Source of the DNA: Candidatus Melainabacteria bacterium
GTDB lineage: Bacteria; Cyanobacteriota; Vampirovibrionia; LMEP-6097
Length of the DNA: 64,000 bases
Direction of reading: 5' to 3'
NCBI GenBank assembly: GCA_005110385.1
Contig: DUDT01000012.1
Span: 178,793-242,792 of the forward strand
Shown here: positions 18,994-27,523 of the stretch, in pieces
Layout: each line of letters begins with the position of its first letter
How positions within the stretch are numbered: the first letter of the stretch is position 1
The notes under the pieces: model-generated
Databases searched by the model: none
What the model saw: the letters and a program-made list of their open reading frames with translations, nothing else
Told to the model about the DNA's origin: nothing
Translations under genes and position numbers: made by a program

Positions 18994-20553
18994 ATGGGAA
19001 TCAATCCACTTAATTTAAGCTCTCTTAAAGAGGCTCTGCCGCCTCTTGGTTTAGCTAATGCTGATGCCCCAGATCCAAAGAAGCTTGCTGAAGCCATTAA
19101 GCCAGGGACTTATTTAACGATACCAGAGGCCTATTATAAAGACGGTGAACATAAAGGGCAATTAAATTTTTCAAAGATTGAATCAGGGATCGCTGCTTAT
19201 CAAGTTGGGCATGGAAGGAAAAAATCTTTAGCGAAGTCTCTTGTAAATTTAGGTGTATTATGGGGAGGAGTTAAGCTTTTATTTGCTAATCAGCAAGGAG
19301 TTTTAAAACAAGAAACATCCTCGCTACCTACTGCACAAAGGCAATTTCAGCAGATTCTTAATGCTCCAAGTAATTTTTTAAACAAAGGGGCTCAGCCAAA
19401 ATTAGATGCTAAGCAGTTTGATATTTTACAAGAGGCACTCCCAGCTTTTCTTTTGGGAACAGGGCGTAGTCAATACGAGACAGCGGCGAAGGGTCCTTTG
19501 GCAAAAGCCGTTGTCACAGTTACGAAGCCATTAGTTTTTATTTCTAGTAAATTGATGAGAGCTTTTGGTTTATTGAAATTAGCCTCACTTGGTTTAAATA
19601 TGATGGAAAAAGCTGATCCACAAGCTAATCCTAATCCAGATTTTAAAAATAGTAATTTTTTAAATGATATTGCAGATAGAGGATTAGGGTTCTTTCCTTT
19701 AGTGAAAAGTATAGGAGATTTGAATCGAGTGGTGGATACTTCTAAGGGAAACATTTTAATGGCAGTGAACGGTGTAGGTGGATTACTTATCAATGCCATG
19801 CTGTTTAAGAATCAGTGGAATAATTTTCTAGATGGGCTAACAAATAAGGATGATAATGGTGTATACAGCCTGCCAGAGAAGATTTTATCCATGTCATCTT
19901 ATTTAGGGCTAGATGATTCAAATAAAGAGAAAATTCGAGCTTCGGTGACTAAGTTTATTGATACTCTTGAGCAGGGTAAATTTAGAGATATTGGAGATCC
20001 TAGTAGGCGTGTTCATGCCCTAGCTCAAGCATTTAAAGGCTTATCTTTCTTGGGTGATAATCGTGGTGAAGGTGTACGAGATCAAGGTAATTTCCTTGCA
20101 AGAACCTTGCATAGATTTATGTCCGTGATTCTAGACTTGCCGGCTAATTCCATGCTTGCTATAAGAACTTTGTCGGTATTTGATAAATTAAGGAAGCATG
20201 AAACCGTGAAAGCTGAAGATTTAGAGAATATAGAGACTGGGGTTAAATTAAAATCTTCTGCGATTATGGCTCAAAAGCTTTTAGTTTCTACTGTCTTAAA
20301 TGGTTTAATGAAAGTTAAGATAGATTTTGGTGGTTCTCTTGCAGATCTTAAGTCTTTAGAATCGTGGAAGGAACGGTTTGAAGGGTGGAGTAAAGGTTTA
20401 ACTAATGCTACTTTCTTGCCATTTGTGGGAACTTTATTTGCGCCTATTAAACAATGGGTGATTTCAAGTATCAATAATAAGGAAAAGACCATCTTGAGAT
20501 CAGGCATTGCCGATAAAATCCCGGACATTGAGGCTGGACTTGTTGCAGCTTGA
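18994..20553 (+). CDS. Large orphan protein, 519 residues
   Basis: I recognise no family. The start is ATG 18994, just after an in-frame TTG. It has no signal peptide. Several moderately hydrophobic helices occur (SLVNLGVLWGGVKLLF near residue 80, VVTVTKPLVFISSKLMRAFG near 170, GLLINAMLFKNQ near 260). The rest is soluble and helical, with no Cys-rich or catalytic motif visible. The gene is divergent from ldpA and convergent with the ROK kinase gene. It may be membrane-peripheral. It belongs with the other large orphans of the window by style only. Confidence 0.75.
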   Translation: MGINPLNLSSLKEALPPLGLANADAPDPKKLAEAIKPGTYLTIPEAYYKDGEHKGQLNFSKIESGIAAYQVGHGRKKSLAKSLVNLGVLWGGVKLLFANQQGVLKQETSSLPTAQRQFQQILNAPSNFLNKGAQPKLDAKQFDILQEALPAFLLGTGRSQYETAAKGPLAKAVVTVTKPLVFISSKLMRAFGLLKLASLGLNMMEKADPQANPNPDFKNSNFLNDIADRGLGFFPLVKSIGDLNRVVDTSKGNILMAVNGVGGLLINAMLFKNQWNNFLDGLTNKDDNGVYSLPEKILSMSSYLGLDDSNKEKIRASVTKFIDTLEQGKFRDIGDPSRRVHALAQAFKGLSFLGDNRGEGVRDQGNFLARTLHRFMSVILDLPANSMLAIRTLSVFDKLRKHETVKAEDLENIETGVKLKSSAIMAQKLLVSTVLNGLMKVKIDFGGSLADLKSLESWKERFEGWSKGLTNATFLPFVGTLFAPIKQWVISSINNKEKTILRSGIADKIPDIEAGLVAA

Positions 20554-20596
20554 AAAATTTCTCGGGATATTTAGGTTTTAAATTCCTGCACTTTCC

Positions 20597-21535
20597 TTAG
20601 GCTACTTGCATATTTAAATTAGCTAATTCTACATTAGCTAGGCAGGCTGCACCTACCATGCCAGAATTATTAGCGAGTTTACCTTCTATAACATTTATAT
20701 AAGGTTTTAAAGCATCTACTACTCTGGCTTTCAGTTTTTTATTTAAATTAGGGTAATTAATAAACTGTGCTAAGCCACCGCCGATAACGACTGCCTCTGG
20801 ATCAAAGCTATTAATTAAACTTGCTATACCCTGTGCTACATGATCATGCCAAACACTTATAACCTCGATAGCGTCAGCATCGCCATGATTATATTTATCC
20901 ATTAGGCTGTAGTTATTTATATTAGGGTCTGCTAAATAAGTGCGAGCCGTGTTATTTAACCCAGTCCCAGAGGCGTAAGCCTCCCAGCAGTCCCAACTGC
21001 CGCAAGTACACCTGCGAGTCCTGTTACTGTGTAATTTTAAATGACCTATTTCACCACCACCAAAATGTGCTCCACGCCAGATCTGATCATTAATGATAAT
21101 GCCACCACCAATTCCAGTGCCGAGTGTGACCATGATCATGGATTTAAAATCTTTTCCTGAACCAATAGCATATTCACCATAAGCTGAACAGTTTGCATCA
21201 TTTTCAACTATCACTGGAAGAGATAGCTTAGCTTCTAATTCTTTTTTTACTTTAGTACCTTTCCAAGAAGGGATATTTCCACATGAGCCAATCATCTCTC
21301 CTTTTTCGTTTACCATTCCAGCGGTAGATACTCCTACTGCTGCGATACTGTGTGTCTCTTGGATTTTTTCAACCATCTTACACATAGTGTCAATAATATC
21401 TTCAGACGTGCCACTAGGAGTGGCTTCTTTAATGATTCCTGATTCAACGAATATAGATCCTTTCATCGGAGCGGCTGCAAGTTTAGTTCCACCCAAATCA
21501 ATACCTACTGTCGTAACATCGTCGTTAATAAGCAT
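20597..21535 (-). CDS. ROK family sugar kinase (glucokinase-like)
   Basis: The 312-residue protein opens with VGIDLGGTKLAAAP, the phosphate-binding loop of actin-fold sugar kinases. It has VENDANCSAYGEYAIGSGKD and VTLGTGIGGGIIIN. The ROK zinc signature is complete: GHLKLH, then CTCGSWDCWEAYASGTGL. It would phosphorylate glucose or a related hexose such as N-acetylmannosamine or N-acetylglucosamine with ATP. The length is normal. It is convergent with the orphan at 18994 and follows the HIT/asparaginase pair on the same strand. Confidence 0.92.
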   Translation of the reverse strand: MLINDDVTTVGIDLGGTKLAAAPMKGSIFVESGIIKEATPSGTSEDIIDTMCKMVEKIQETHSIAAVGVSTAGMVNEKGEMIGSCGNIPSWKGTKVKKELEAKLSLPVIVENDANCSAYGEYAIGSGKDFKSMIMVTLGTGIGGGIIINDQIWRGAHFGGGEIGHLKLHSNRTRRCTCGSWDCWEAYASGTGLNNTARTYLADPNINNYSLMDKYNHGDADAIEVISVWHDHVAQGIASLINSFDPEAVVIGGGLAQFINYPNLNKKLKARVVDALKPYINVIEGKLANNSGMVGAACLANVELANLNMQVA

Positions 21536-21596
21536 GTATTTGAATATATCATGAAATAATCAACAATTTAAGCTCAGGCTAGGCTGAATATGAAAT

Positions 21597-21947
21597 TCAT
21601 CCTGGAGGCCATTCAAGTTTTCGCCCAGCGATGAGATGAAGATGAAAATGGTGAACAGTTTGCCCTCCGTCTTCGTTAGTGTTCGCTACTATTCTGTAGC
21701 CTTTTTCGGCAAAGCCTAATTTAGAGGCTAAGCGAGAGGCGGTTAATAGAATCTCACCAAGAATATTTTTGTGATTATCTTGCATCTCGTTTAGATTCTG
21801 AATATGATCTTTAGGAATTATAAGGTAGTGATGTTCAGCGCAAGGGTTTATATCAGTAAAAGCTAGTATGTCTTCATTCTCGAAAACTTTTTTTGCTGGT
21901 ATTTTTCCAGTGATAATTTTACAGAATAAGCAGCTTTCATCTAGCAT
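21597..21947 (-). CDS. HIT (histidine triad) family protein
   Basis: About 116 residues from ATG 21947: CLFCKIITGKIPAKKV, FTDINPCAEHHYLIIPKDHI, and the triad GQTVHHFHLHLIAG. This is the HinT-type layout of a purine nucleotide phosphoramidase. The frame is open 17 codons further, but those residues (a hydrophobic run) do not belong to the family, so I use the internal ATG. The start overlaps the end of the asparaginase gene by 11 bp, which indicates translational coupling. Confidence 0.92.
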   Translation of the reverse strand: MLDESCLFCKIITGKIPAKKVFENEDILAFTDINPCAEHHYLIIPKDHIQNLNEMQDNHKNILGEILLTASRLASKLGFAEKGYRIVANTNEDGGQTVHHFHLHLIAGRKLEWPPG

Positions 21948-22911
21948 TAAATGAAATATTACCAATAACCAATTCTTGACTATTAAAAATGTTTTCATCT
22001 AGCGATATTTCATTTGGCTTAAGCCAGCCGAGATGTTCTAGAAAGCCTTTAGTGATAATATTTTTAGCTCTAGAAGATCCATCAATAATTTTAATAATGA
22101 GGCATTCATGGTTTATTAAATTTAAGACTACCATTAATCCTTCGGCTCCACCTTTTGCCATGAAATTGTTTGGTCTAGCTTGCATAACTAGTGAGTCGAT
22201 TTGATTTGGTCCACCTATTAACAGTGGATATTCGTTCATGGCTTTATAAATTTTTTGATATGCTGGCTCTTCTGCTGTTTTGGAAAATATCTTAGCCATT
22301 TCTTTTAGCGAGAGATGGAAGGTCGGTAAGCCACAACCATCAATGCCTGTAATGATTTCTTGATCATTCTTGATATCGCTTAATCTTTTAATTTCATTTA
22401 AAATATTTTTCTGTAGCGGGTGTGATTCATTAATGTAGCTATTCTCTGGTGAAAAGTCCTGTATATCAGTCTTGAAAGACTCTGTTTGATTTATTTTTTT
22501 TATTAAAGAGTTTTCACTAATTCGCATTAAAGTGTGCTTACCAGCACAATTGTGTGCAAATTTTGATTTAAGGTAGCCACTGTTTAAATTGGAACCTTTT
22601 AATAGCCCGAGCTTTAGTGAGTCTTCTGAGATTTCATATTCTTGGCTTAAATCTAGTAACGTCTTTAACTGCTCTGGGGTGCTGTTATGAGAAGCGCAGG
22701 CTATGGCTATATATCTATCTGGAATATTTCCACTGATAAATGATAATGAGACTTTAGCTTGAATAGGTTTAATGATAGAACGCGTAAAACATTTAAATTC
22801 CCCATTGCCCCAAGACTGTATTATCTTTTCACCCTTAACTAAAACGGCGATGCCGTAGTGAATACTTTCAATTTGCTTATTGCGATATACTGTAGCTAAG
22901 TCTATTATCAT
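21937..22911 (-). CDS. L-asparaginase II family protein
   Basis: The 324-residue protein has IAIACASHNSTPEQLKTLL, SKFAHNCAGKHTLMRISE, GIDGCGLPTFHLSL and YPLLIGGPNQIDSLVM. These are the conserved blocks of the thermolabile asparaginase II family (PF06089), distinct from the E. coli-type enzymes. It would hydrolyse asparagine to aspartate and ammonia. It overlaps the HIT gene by 11 bp. Its start codon lies only 9 bp from the start of a divergent gene, so any leader must be very short. Confidence 0.87.
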   Translation of the reverse strand: MIIDLATVYRNKQIESIHYGIAVLVKGEKIIQSWGNGEFKCFTRSIIKPIQAKVSLSFISGNIPDRYIAIACASHNSTPEQLKTLLDLSQEYEISEDSLKLGLLKGSNLNSGYLKSKFAHNCAGKHTLMRISENSLIKKINQTESFKTDIQDFSPENSYINESHPLQKNILNEIKRLSDIKNDQEIITGIDGCGLPTFHLSLKEMAKIFSKTAEEPAYQKIYKAMNEYPLLIGGPNQIDSLVMQARPNNFMAKGGAEGLMVVLNLINHECLIIKIIDGSSRAKNIITKGFLEHLGWLKPNEISLDENIFNSQELVIGNISFNAR

Positions 22912-22920
22912 AATCGTATT

Positions 22921-23859
22921 GTGGGAAAAAGAAATTTAACAGTCATTAGTAAGAATATCAGCATATTAATGCTTTTCGTGAGTCTTTCAGGAGCCTTCTT
23001 CCCGACTGTGTTTCTTGCTAATTCTTCTACTATTGCGGCAAAAGAGGTCTCAGATTCTGATCATCCAGTAAAACATTTTCTTGATGATTTTTATTCTGCT
23101 TGGAATGCTCATGATATAGAAAAACTGATGTCTTTTTATAGTAAAAGCTTTATTAGTGCAGATGGAATTATTAAAGATGATTATAAAAAGCTTACAGAAA
23201 GGCTTTGGACTAATTATCCGAATATTCAGCTGGTTAATCGTAAGCGAGCTTTTAGAAATCAAGATATGTATTCTACTGTAACTACCGTGGACTACTATAT
23301 AGGTGAGACCAAGGATGTTAATCCCGACTTTAATGAAAGAGGGAAAATAAATGCTCTTTCTCAAGGCAGTATGTATCTTAAAAGATACGGAAAGGACTGG
23401 AAAATAGAATCAGATAGAATTAATTTCGAGCTTACTACTGTCACCTTTGGTAGAGCGAAGAAGATGTTGGATGAAAATTATATTTATTTTTCAGCTCCAG
23501 AGCAGGTAGATGCCGGGCAAGATTATTCTGCGGCTCTGTATTTCGCTGGTGGTGATGATTATAGTGTTTCTGCTTCTATAGATAAAGAATTAGTTCAGTA
23601 TGTAGATGAGCCAGAGGCTATCGATGAAGATTATCAAGATTTAACTGCAAAGAAGTTAGAGAGACTATTTAAGGCTAATGATAATAAATACAATGAATTA
23701 GTCAGTGCTACAGCTCTTTTCTATAAAGGCTTAGTCGATCCTCAGCTAGATGGAATACTCTTTATATCGAAAAGAGTAAATGTCTTAGTTAAGCCTGAAG
23801 CCTTAGTGGTAAAAAAGATAGTTAAAGAACCTTTTTCTAGTGCAGAGTTTAACGAATAA
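22921..23859 (+). CDS. Exported protein with an NTF2/SnoaL-like domain
   Basis: From GTG 22921 the protein has a good signal peptide: basic GKRN, then ISILMLFVSLSGAFF, with a possible cleavage near FLA-NSS. The mature N-terminal part (VKHFLDDFYSAWNAHDIEKL, MSFYSKSFIS, KRYGKDWKIESDRINFE) fits an NTF2-like SnoaL/Cif-type cone domain. The C-terminal 130 residues look like a separate beta-rich domain and are unassigned. Function unknown. An internal ATG (22969) would lose the basic start of the signal peptide. The gene ends inside the tilS reading frame. Confidence 0.7.
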   Translation: MGKRNLTVISKNISILMLFVSLSGAFFPTVFLANSSTIAAKEVSDSDHPVKHFLDDFYSAWNAHDIEKLMSFYSKSFISADGIIKDDYKKLTERLWTNYPNIQLVNRKRAFRNQDMYSTVTTVDYYIGETKDVNPDFNERGKINALSQGSMYLKRYGKDWKIESDRINFELTTVTFGRAKKMLDENYIYFSAPEQVDAGQDYSAALYFAGGDDYSVSASIDKELVQYVDEPEAIDEDYQDLTAKKLERLFKANDNKYNELVSATALFYKGLVDPQLDGILFISKRVNVLVKPEALVVKKIVKEPFSSAEFNE

Positions 23860-24772
23860 AGTAAAGGCTTATGTCTTCGACAATAACTTAGAAGGGCGAT
23901 CTATTGCCATAGCTTGCTCTGGTGGTCTAGATTCTATGGTTTTACTTCAGGCGTTAAGTGAAATATATAAGCCTGAAAAAATATTTGTTTTACATTGTGA
24001 TCATGCTTGGCATGAAGCATCTACTCAAATAAGTAAATCTCTTGGTAATTACTGCAAAGAACGAGCTTTTAATTATATTTCAGTGAAATTTGATTTTACG
24101 GATCTCAAAAAAAATGAAGAAAATGCTCGGGATCTACGTTTTCAGTTTTTTATTCAGAAAGCGGCGGAGCTAGGTGTGCGGGACTTATTTATGGGGCATC
24201 ATTTAGATGATAATGTTGAGACCATTCTGTTCAGGCTTTTTCGAGGAACAGGCGTTGCTGGCTTAAAGGGTATACCATTAGAGAATTTATTAGAATCATC
24301 TGGGCTTACTTTACATCGTCCATTACTGAGATGTGAGAAAAAAGAACTACAAGAATATGCTAAAGATTTTAATTTAACTATATGGGAAGATCCTTCTAAT
24401 GCTTCAGATCTTTATTCGAGAAACAGAATTCGTTTAAATATCTTTCCTGAAGCAGAAAAAATTAATCCTAAGTTTAAAAACAATATTAACCGCCTTGCCC
24501 TACTTATTGAGGAGCAAGAGGCTTATATTAATGCTCAGCTAGAAGCTACTATGCAAAAGCTTGGGAGCTTGCCCTGGGCTTTAGAATCTTTTAAGAGTTT
24601 AGAAAGACTAATACAGCGCAGGCTTTTAGAGCGTTTCTTTACGACTAATATCGATTTTCAGAATGATTTTCTGGAAGCTATTCAGAAAGGTGGTTTTCAT
24701 CGTATTAATTTTTCTAAAGATAGGTTTTTTACTATAAAACAAAAAAAAATTTATTTAGAGAATAACGCATAA
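23840..24772 (+). CDS. tilS: tRNA(Ile)-lysidine synthase
   Basis: The 310-residue N-type ATP pyrophosphatase has SIAIACSGGLDSMVLLQAL with the P-loop SGGLDS. It also has HCDHAWH, ARDLRFQFF, MGHHLDDNVETILFRLFRGTG, GLKGIP and WEDPSNASDLYSRNRIR, all TilS signatures. It modifies the wobble C of the isoleucine CAU tRNA so that it reads AUA. It is shorter than E. coli TilS and lacks the C-terminal domains, as in many bacteria. It starts at GTG 23840, overlapping the previous gene by 20 bp. The last codons lie in a degenerate copy of the dispersed repeat. Confidence 0.94.
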   Translation: MQSLTNKVKAYVFDNNLEGRSIAIACSGGLDSMVLLQALSEIYKPEKIFVLHCDHAWHEASTQISKSLGNYCKERAFNYISVKFDFTDLKKNEENARDLRFQFFIQKAAELGVRDLFMGHHLDDNVETILFRLFRGTGVAGLKGIPLENLLESSGLTLHRPLLRCEKKELQEYAKDFNLTIWEDPSNASDLYSRNRIRLNIFPEAEKINPKFKNNINRLALLIEEQEAYINAQLEATMQKLGSLPWALESFKSLERLIQRRLLERFFTTNIDFQNDFLEAIQKGGFHRINFSKDRFFTIKQKKIYLENNA

Positions 24773-24793
24773 AATGGAGTTCCGCTACACGCC
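24761..24793. repeat. Dispersed intergenic repeat, right-end copy overlapping the tilS stop
   Basis: AATAACGCATAAAATGGAG and TTCCGCTACACGCCC match the right end of the copy at 47074-47195, including its outer arm. The tilS stop codon TAA (24770-24772) is inside it. The left part and hairpin are missing. Confidence 0.6.
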
Positions 24794-24810
24794 CTTTAAG
24801 TTTAATTAGC

Positions 24811-24816
24811 TATAAT
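24811..24816 (+). promoter_or_regulatory. Likely -10 element of hpt
   Basis: A perfect TATAAT lies 14 bp before ATG 24831, so the leader would be very short. No good -35 hexamer is visible 16-18 bp upstream. Confidence 0.4.
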
Positions 24817-24830
24817 GGTTTATCCACCTT

Positions 24831-25379
24831 ATGCTTAATGTTAAAGACCGTAGTGCGATTAAAGTTCTTTACTCTGCTGAACAGATTCAGCAGAGAATTC
24901 AAGAATTAGCTCAGCAGATTTCAAGAGATTATAAAGATGTCGATGATTTAGTCGTAGTCGGGGTTCTGAAAGGAGCTTTTATATTTACTGCTGATTTGGT
25001 GAGAGCGATGGGATTACCTGTGCAGATAGAGTTTATAAAGTTATCTAGCTATAATAACGATGAAACTGAAAGCTCTGGTAAGGTAAAGGCTGTAGATTTA
25101 TCTTTGCCTGAATTGAAAGGGCGCAATGTCCTTGTGGTAGAGGATATTATAGACTCAGGCAGAACTGCTAAGTTCTTGTTGGATTTTTTTAACGAGCATC
25201 TTTCTGCAAAATCAGTAAAAATCGCAGCTTTATTTGATAAGCCCTGTAGAAGAGCAGAAGAATTAGAGTATATAAAACCAGACTACTGTTGTTTTACTAT
25301 CGATGATTATTTTATTTTGGGCTATGGTTTAGATTATTCTCAGTGTTTTAGAGAGTTGCCGTTTGTTGGTTATGTGTAA
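24831..25379 (+). CDS. hpt: Hypoxanthine phosphoribosyltransferase
   Basis: The 182-residue PRTase has VVVGVLKGAFIFTADLVRAM, the PRPP-binding VLVVEDIIDSGRTAKFLL, and the purine-contact end PDYCCFTIDDYFILGYGLDY. It salvages hypoxanthine and guanine to IMP and GMP. It follows tilS, an arrangement found in many bacteria, but a -10 element and a repeat lie between them here. The 3' end overlaps the convergent 25348 gene by 32 bp. Confidence 0.94.
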   Translation: MLNVKDRSAIKVLYSAEQIQQRIQELAQQISRDYKDVDDLVVVGVLKGAFIFTADLVRAMGLPVQIEFIKLSSYNNDETESSGKVKAVDLSLPELKGRNVLVVEDIIDSGRTAKFLLDFFNEHLSAKSVKIAALFDKPCRRAEELEYIKPDYCCFTIDDYFILGYGLDYSQCFRELPFVGYV

Positions 25380-27486
25380 AAGCTTTATAGATCATTTTTT
25401 CTAATTCTCTCGCTTCGTGAGTGTCTTGCATTCGGTAAAAATTCCTACTTGGATTAGAGAATATTTTTTCATCCCCAAGATCTAAGCTAGGAGTTAATTC
25501 CTTTAAACGCCGAGCAAGCTCTTCTTGATGCCCTGGATTTTCTTTAATACTTTTAGAGAAAAAAATGTCTATATCTAACTTCATTTGATTTGCAAGAGAG
25601 AGCTTCTGTCTGAGGCTTCTGCCTCCTGTTATGGGTTTCAAATCATTCTCAGGAAGAGCATAAGCGTAAATGCAAGGATAAGGTTTCTCCTGCTGAGCAG
25701 CATTTTTACCTGCTTTGCAATCTAAAGCGAGTATCTTTATAGCTTGACCAGGTTTTCTTTTAATCACTAATGCATCTGCCCCTAGACGGTTATTAATAAA
25801 ACCTACTTCATTAGGTGCTATTACGATGAACTCGCCTTTATCATGATGAGCCAAATCCTGTAAACCTAGTAGGAAACGCTTTTCAGCATAATTCCCTAGG
25901 GTCTCTAGTGTGTAATTGGTTTGCCGCAGAAAAAAATCATTAGCACCGACTTTCATTAAATCAAGATCTTGCGGTTTAATCAGAGACCCGGCTGCATCTT
26001 CATTATGAAGTAACTCTTGTCGATAGTCATTATCTACATAGCTATTACTAAATACATCCTCTAAAAGATTTATATATCCAATTAAATATTCATAAGGCTT
26101 AGTAATATCTAATTCTGGTGAAAAACCTTTTGATTTTGTGCCAGGAAACTTTGAATCTAAATATTCTTTAATCCGAGCATTAGCTTGATCAGAGAAAATA
26201 TTTCTGAAATCATCGAGAGATCTTTCATCAGAAGCTCCTAAAGGCTTAATTTTTCCAAAATATTTATTTATGGGATTTAATAGCTGTACTAAAAAAATAT
26301 TAGCTGCTAGATCAGATCCTGAGTCAGAAGTCTGTTTTGGATTAGTTTCTAAAATTGATGGTTTTAAAGTTGCTAAAATATCTTTAATTAATGATCTCAA
26401 TAATTTAATTTTTCTTTTAAAGTCGCTGACAATATCTTTGAGACTGCTTTGTTCTATCTTATAATTTTTTTTGAATAATTTATCTGGATGACTCGACTTA
26501 ACTTTATCTGAGCTAGGCTCAGAAGGTTTTAATAAATCTTGGTATTCTTTTAGCTTAGAAGCTATACCTGAATATTCTAATAAAAAATACTGATTTAATA
26601 AATCAATATTATGACGATCTATCTTTTCAGGATTTATTTTAGACAATAGTGCTTCATAATCTCTTCTAATTTCAGACATTAATAGTAGAGGGGATGCTTT
26701 ATCTGAATTAGTACTATCTGCAAGAGAAAAGCCTTTTTCTCTATTATTGGAACGATTCTGCCTAGCAGCTTTTGCAAATTTATTAGCTTTATCTCTAGTA
26801 ATCCTAGTCTGATCTAAATCCCTGAAGATTCTGTCTAATTTTCTATTTAGATTTGATAATTCTCTATAAAAAGGCTGGGTGATACTATGCTGAAAATTTT
26901 TTCTTAGATTGATGAATTCTTCCTCATTTTTACTTTTTGCTAAATCTTCAAAAAAATTAGTGCAAATCAACCTAAACATTCCCGCACTAATCCAATTTAA
27001 AAAAAGTTTTTTTAAAATCTCATCATTACTTAGACTCTGAGATTCTGTATCTTGCCGCAATTTCTCAAAGTCTTGGATTTTAATATCCAAAGTATCTCTA
27101 ATAATCTCTTCAGGAACTTTATTGATAAATTGTTCAATTAAAATTCTATTAAGATCCTCTTGTCGATCAAGTCCTTCACTGATCGATTGAATAAAGTTCC
27201 GGTATTGACAAAAAACAGCTAAATTAACTTTATCCATAAGAGGCAATTTAGCTGCTAGATTTATTGACTGCTGTAAATCATTTAAGATACTTAATCGCTG
27301 AGTGCCTTGCTCAATATTACTTGCAAGTGTATCCATGAAAGAAGCACCAAGGATCATTCCCTTGGAGTCTGGTGCGCTTATATTTAATGAATTCTGTCTA
27401 ACTGGAGCCACCGGTTCCGTGGGGACTGATTGAACTCTCCTAGTTGCTCCCCCATTTGCCGCATGAGTTCTTGCTGCTATTCGCAT
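25348..27486 (-). CDS. Large orphan protein with a possible C-terminal nuclease-like segment, 712 residues
   Basis: I recognise no full-length family. The first 60 residues are low-complexity and probably disordered. The next 450 are charged and helical (for example SKNEEEFINLRKNFQHSI), possibly coiled coil. From about residue 553 the character changes to mixed alpha/beta: FIVIAPNEVGFI, GADALVIKRKPG, then IKILALDCKAGKNA. The D571...D589-x-K591 spacing after predicted strands resembles a PD-(D/E)XK nuclease core, which is an inference only. A toxin-like or DNA-processing role is possible but unproven. The gene overlaps hpt tail to tail and heads a run of three minus-strand orphan genes. Confidence 0.72.
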   Translation of the reverse strand: MRIAARTHAANGGATRRVQSVPTEPVAPVRQNSLNISAPDSKGMILGASFMDTLASNIEQGTQRLSILNDLQQSINLAAKLPLMDKVNLAVFCQYRNFIQSISEGLDRQEDLNRILIEQFINKVPEEIIRDTLDIKIQDFEKLRQDTESQSLSNDEILKKLFLNWISAGMFRLICTNFFEDLAKSKNEEEFINLRKNFQHSITQPFYRELSNLNRKLDRIFRDLDQTRITRDKANKFAKAARQNRSNNREKGFSLADSTNSDKASPLLLMSEIRRDYEALLSKINPEKIDRHNIDLLNQYFLLEYSGIASKLKEYQDLLKPSEPSSDKVKSSHPDKLFKKNYKIEQSSLKDIVSDFKRKIKLLRSLIKDILATLKPSILETNPKQTSDSGSDLAANIFLVQLLNPINKYFGKIKPLGASDERSLDDFRNIFSDQANARIKEYLDSKFPGTKSKGFSPELDITKPYEYLIGYINLLEDVFSNSYVDNDYRQELLHNEDAAGSLIKPQDLDLMKVGANDFFLRQTNYTLETLGNYAEKRFLLGLQDLAHHDKGEFIVIAPNEVGFINNRLGADALVIKRKPGQAIKILALDCKAGKNAAQQEKPYPCIYAYALPENDLKPITGGRSLRQKLSLANQMKLDIDIFFSKSIKENPGHQEELARRLKELTPSLDLGDEKIFSNPSRNFYRMQDTHEARELEKMIYKAFTHNQQTATL

Positions 27487-27523
27487 AATTTTAGAATCCT
27501 TTATGGCATTGATTAAGATAATA

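Noticed and set aside
18995..20553. Frameshifted pieces of a longer known gene
   Set aside because: The 18994 frame is continuous for 519 codons and the other frames inside it show no recognisable protein.
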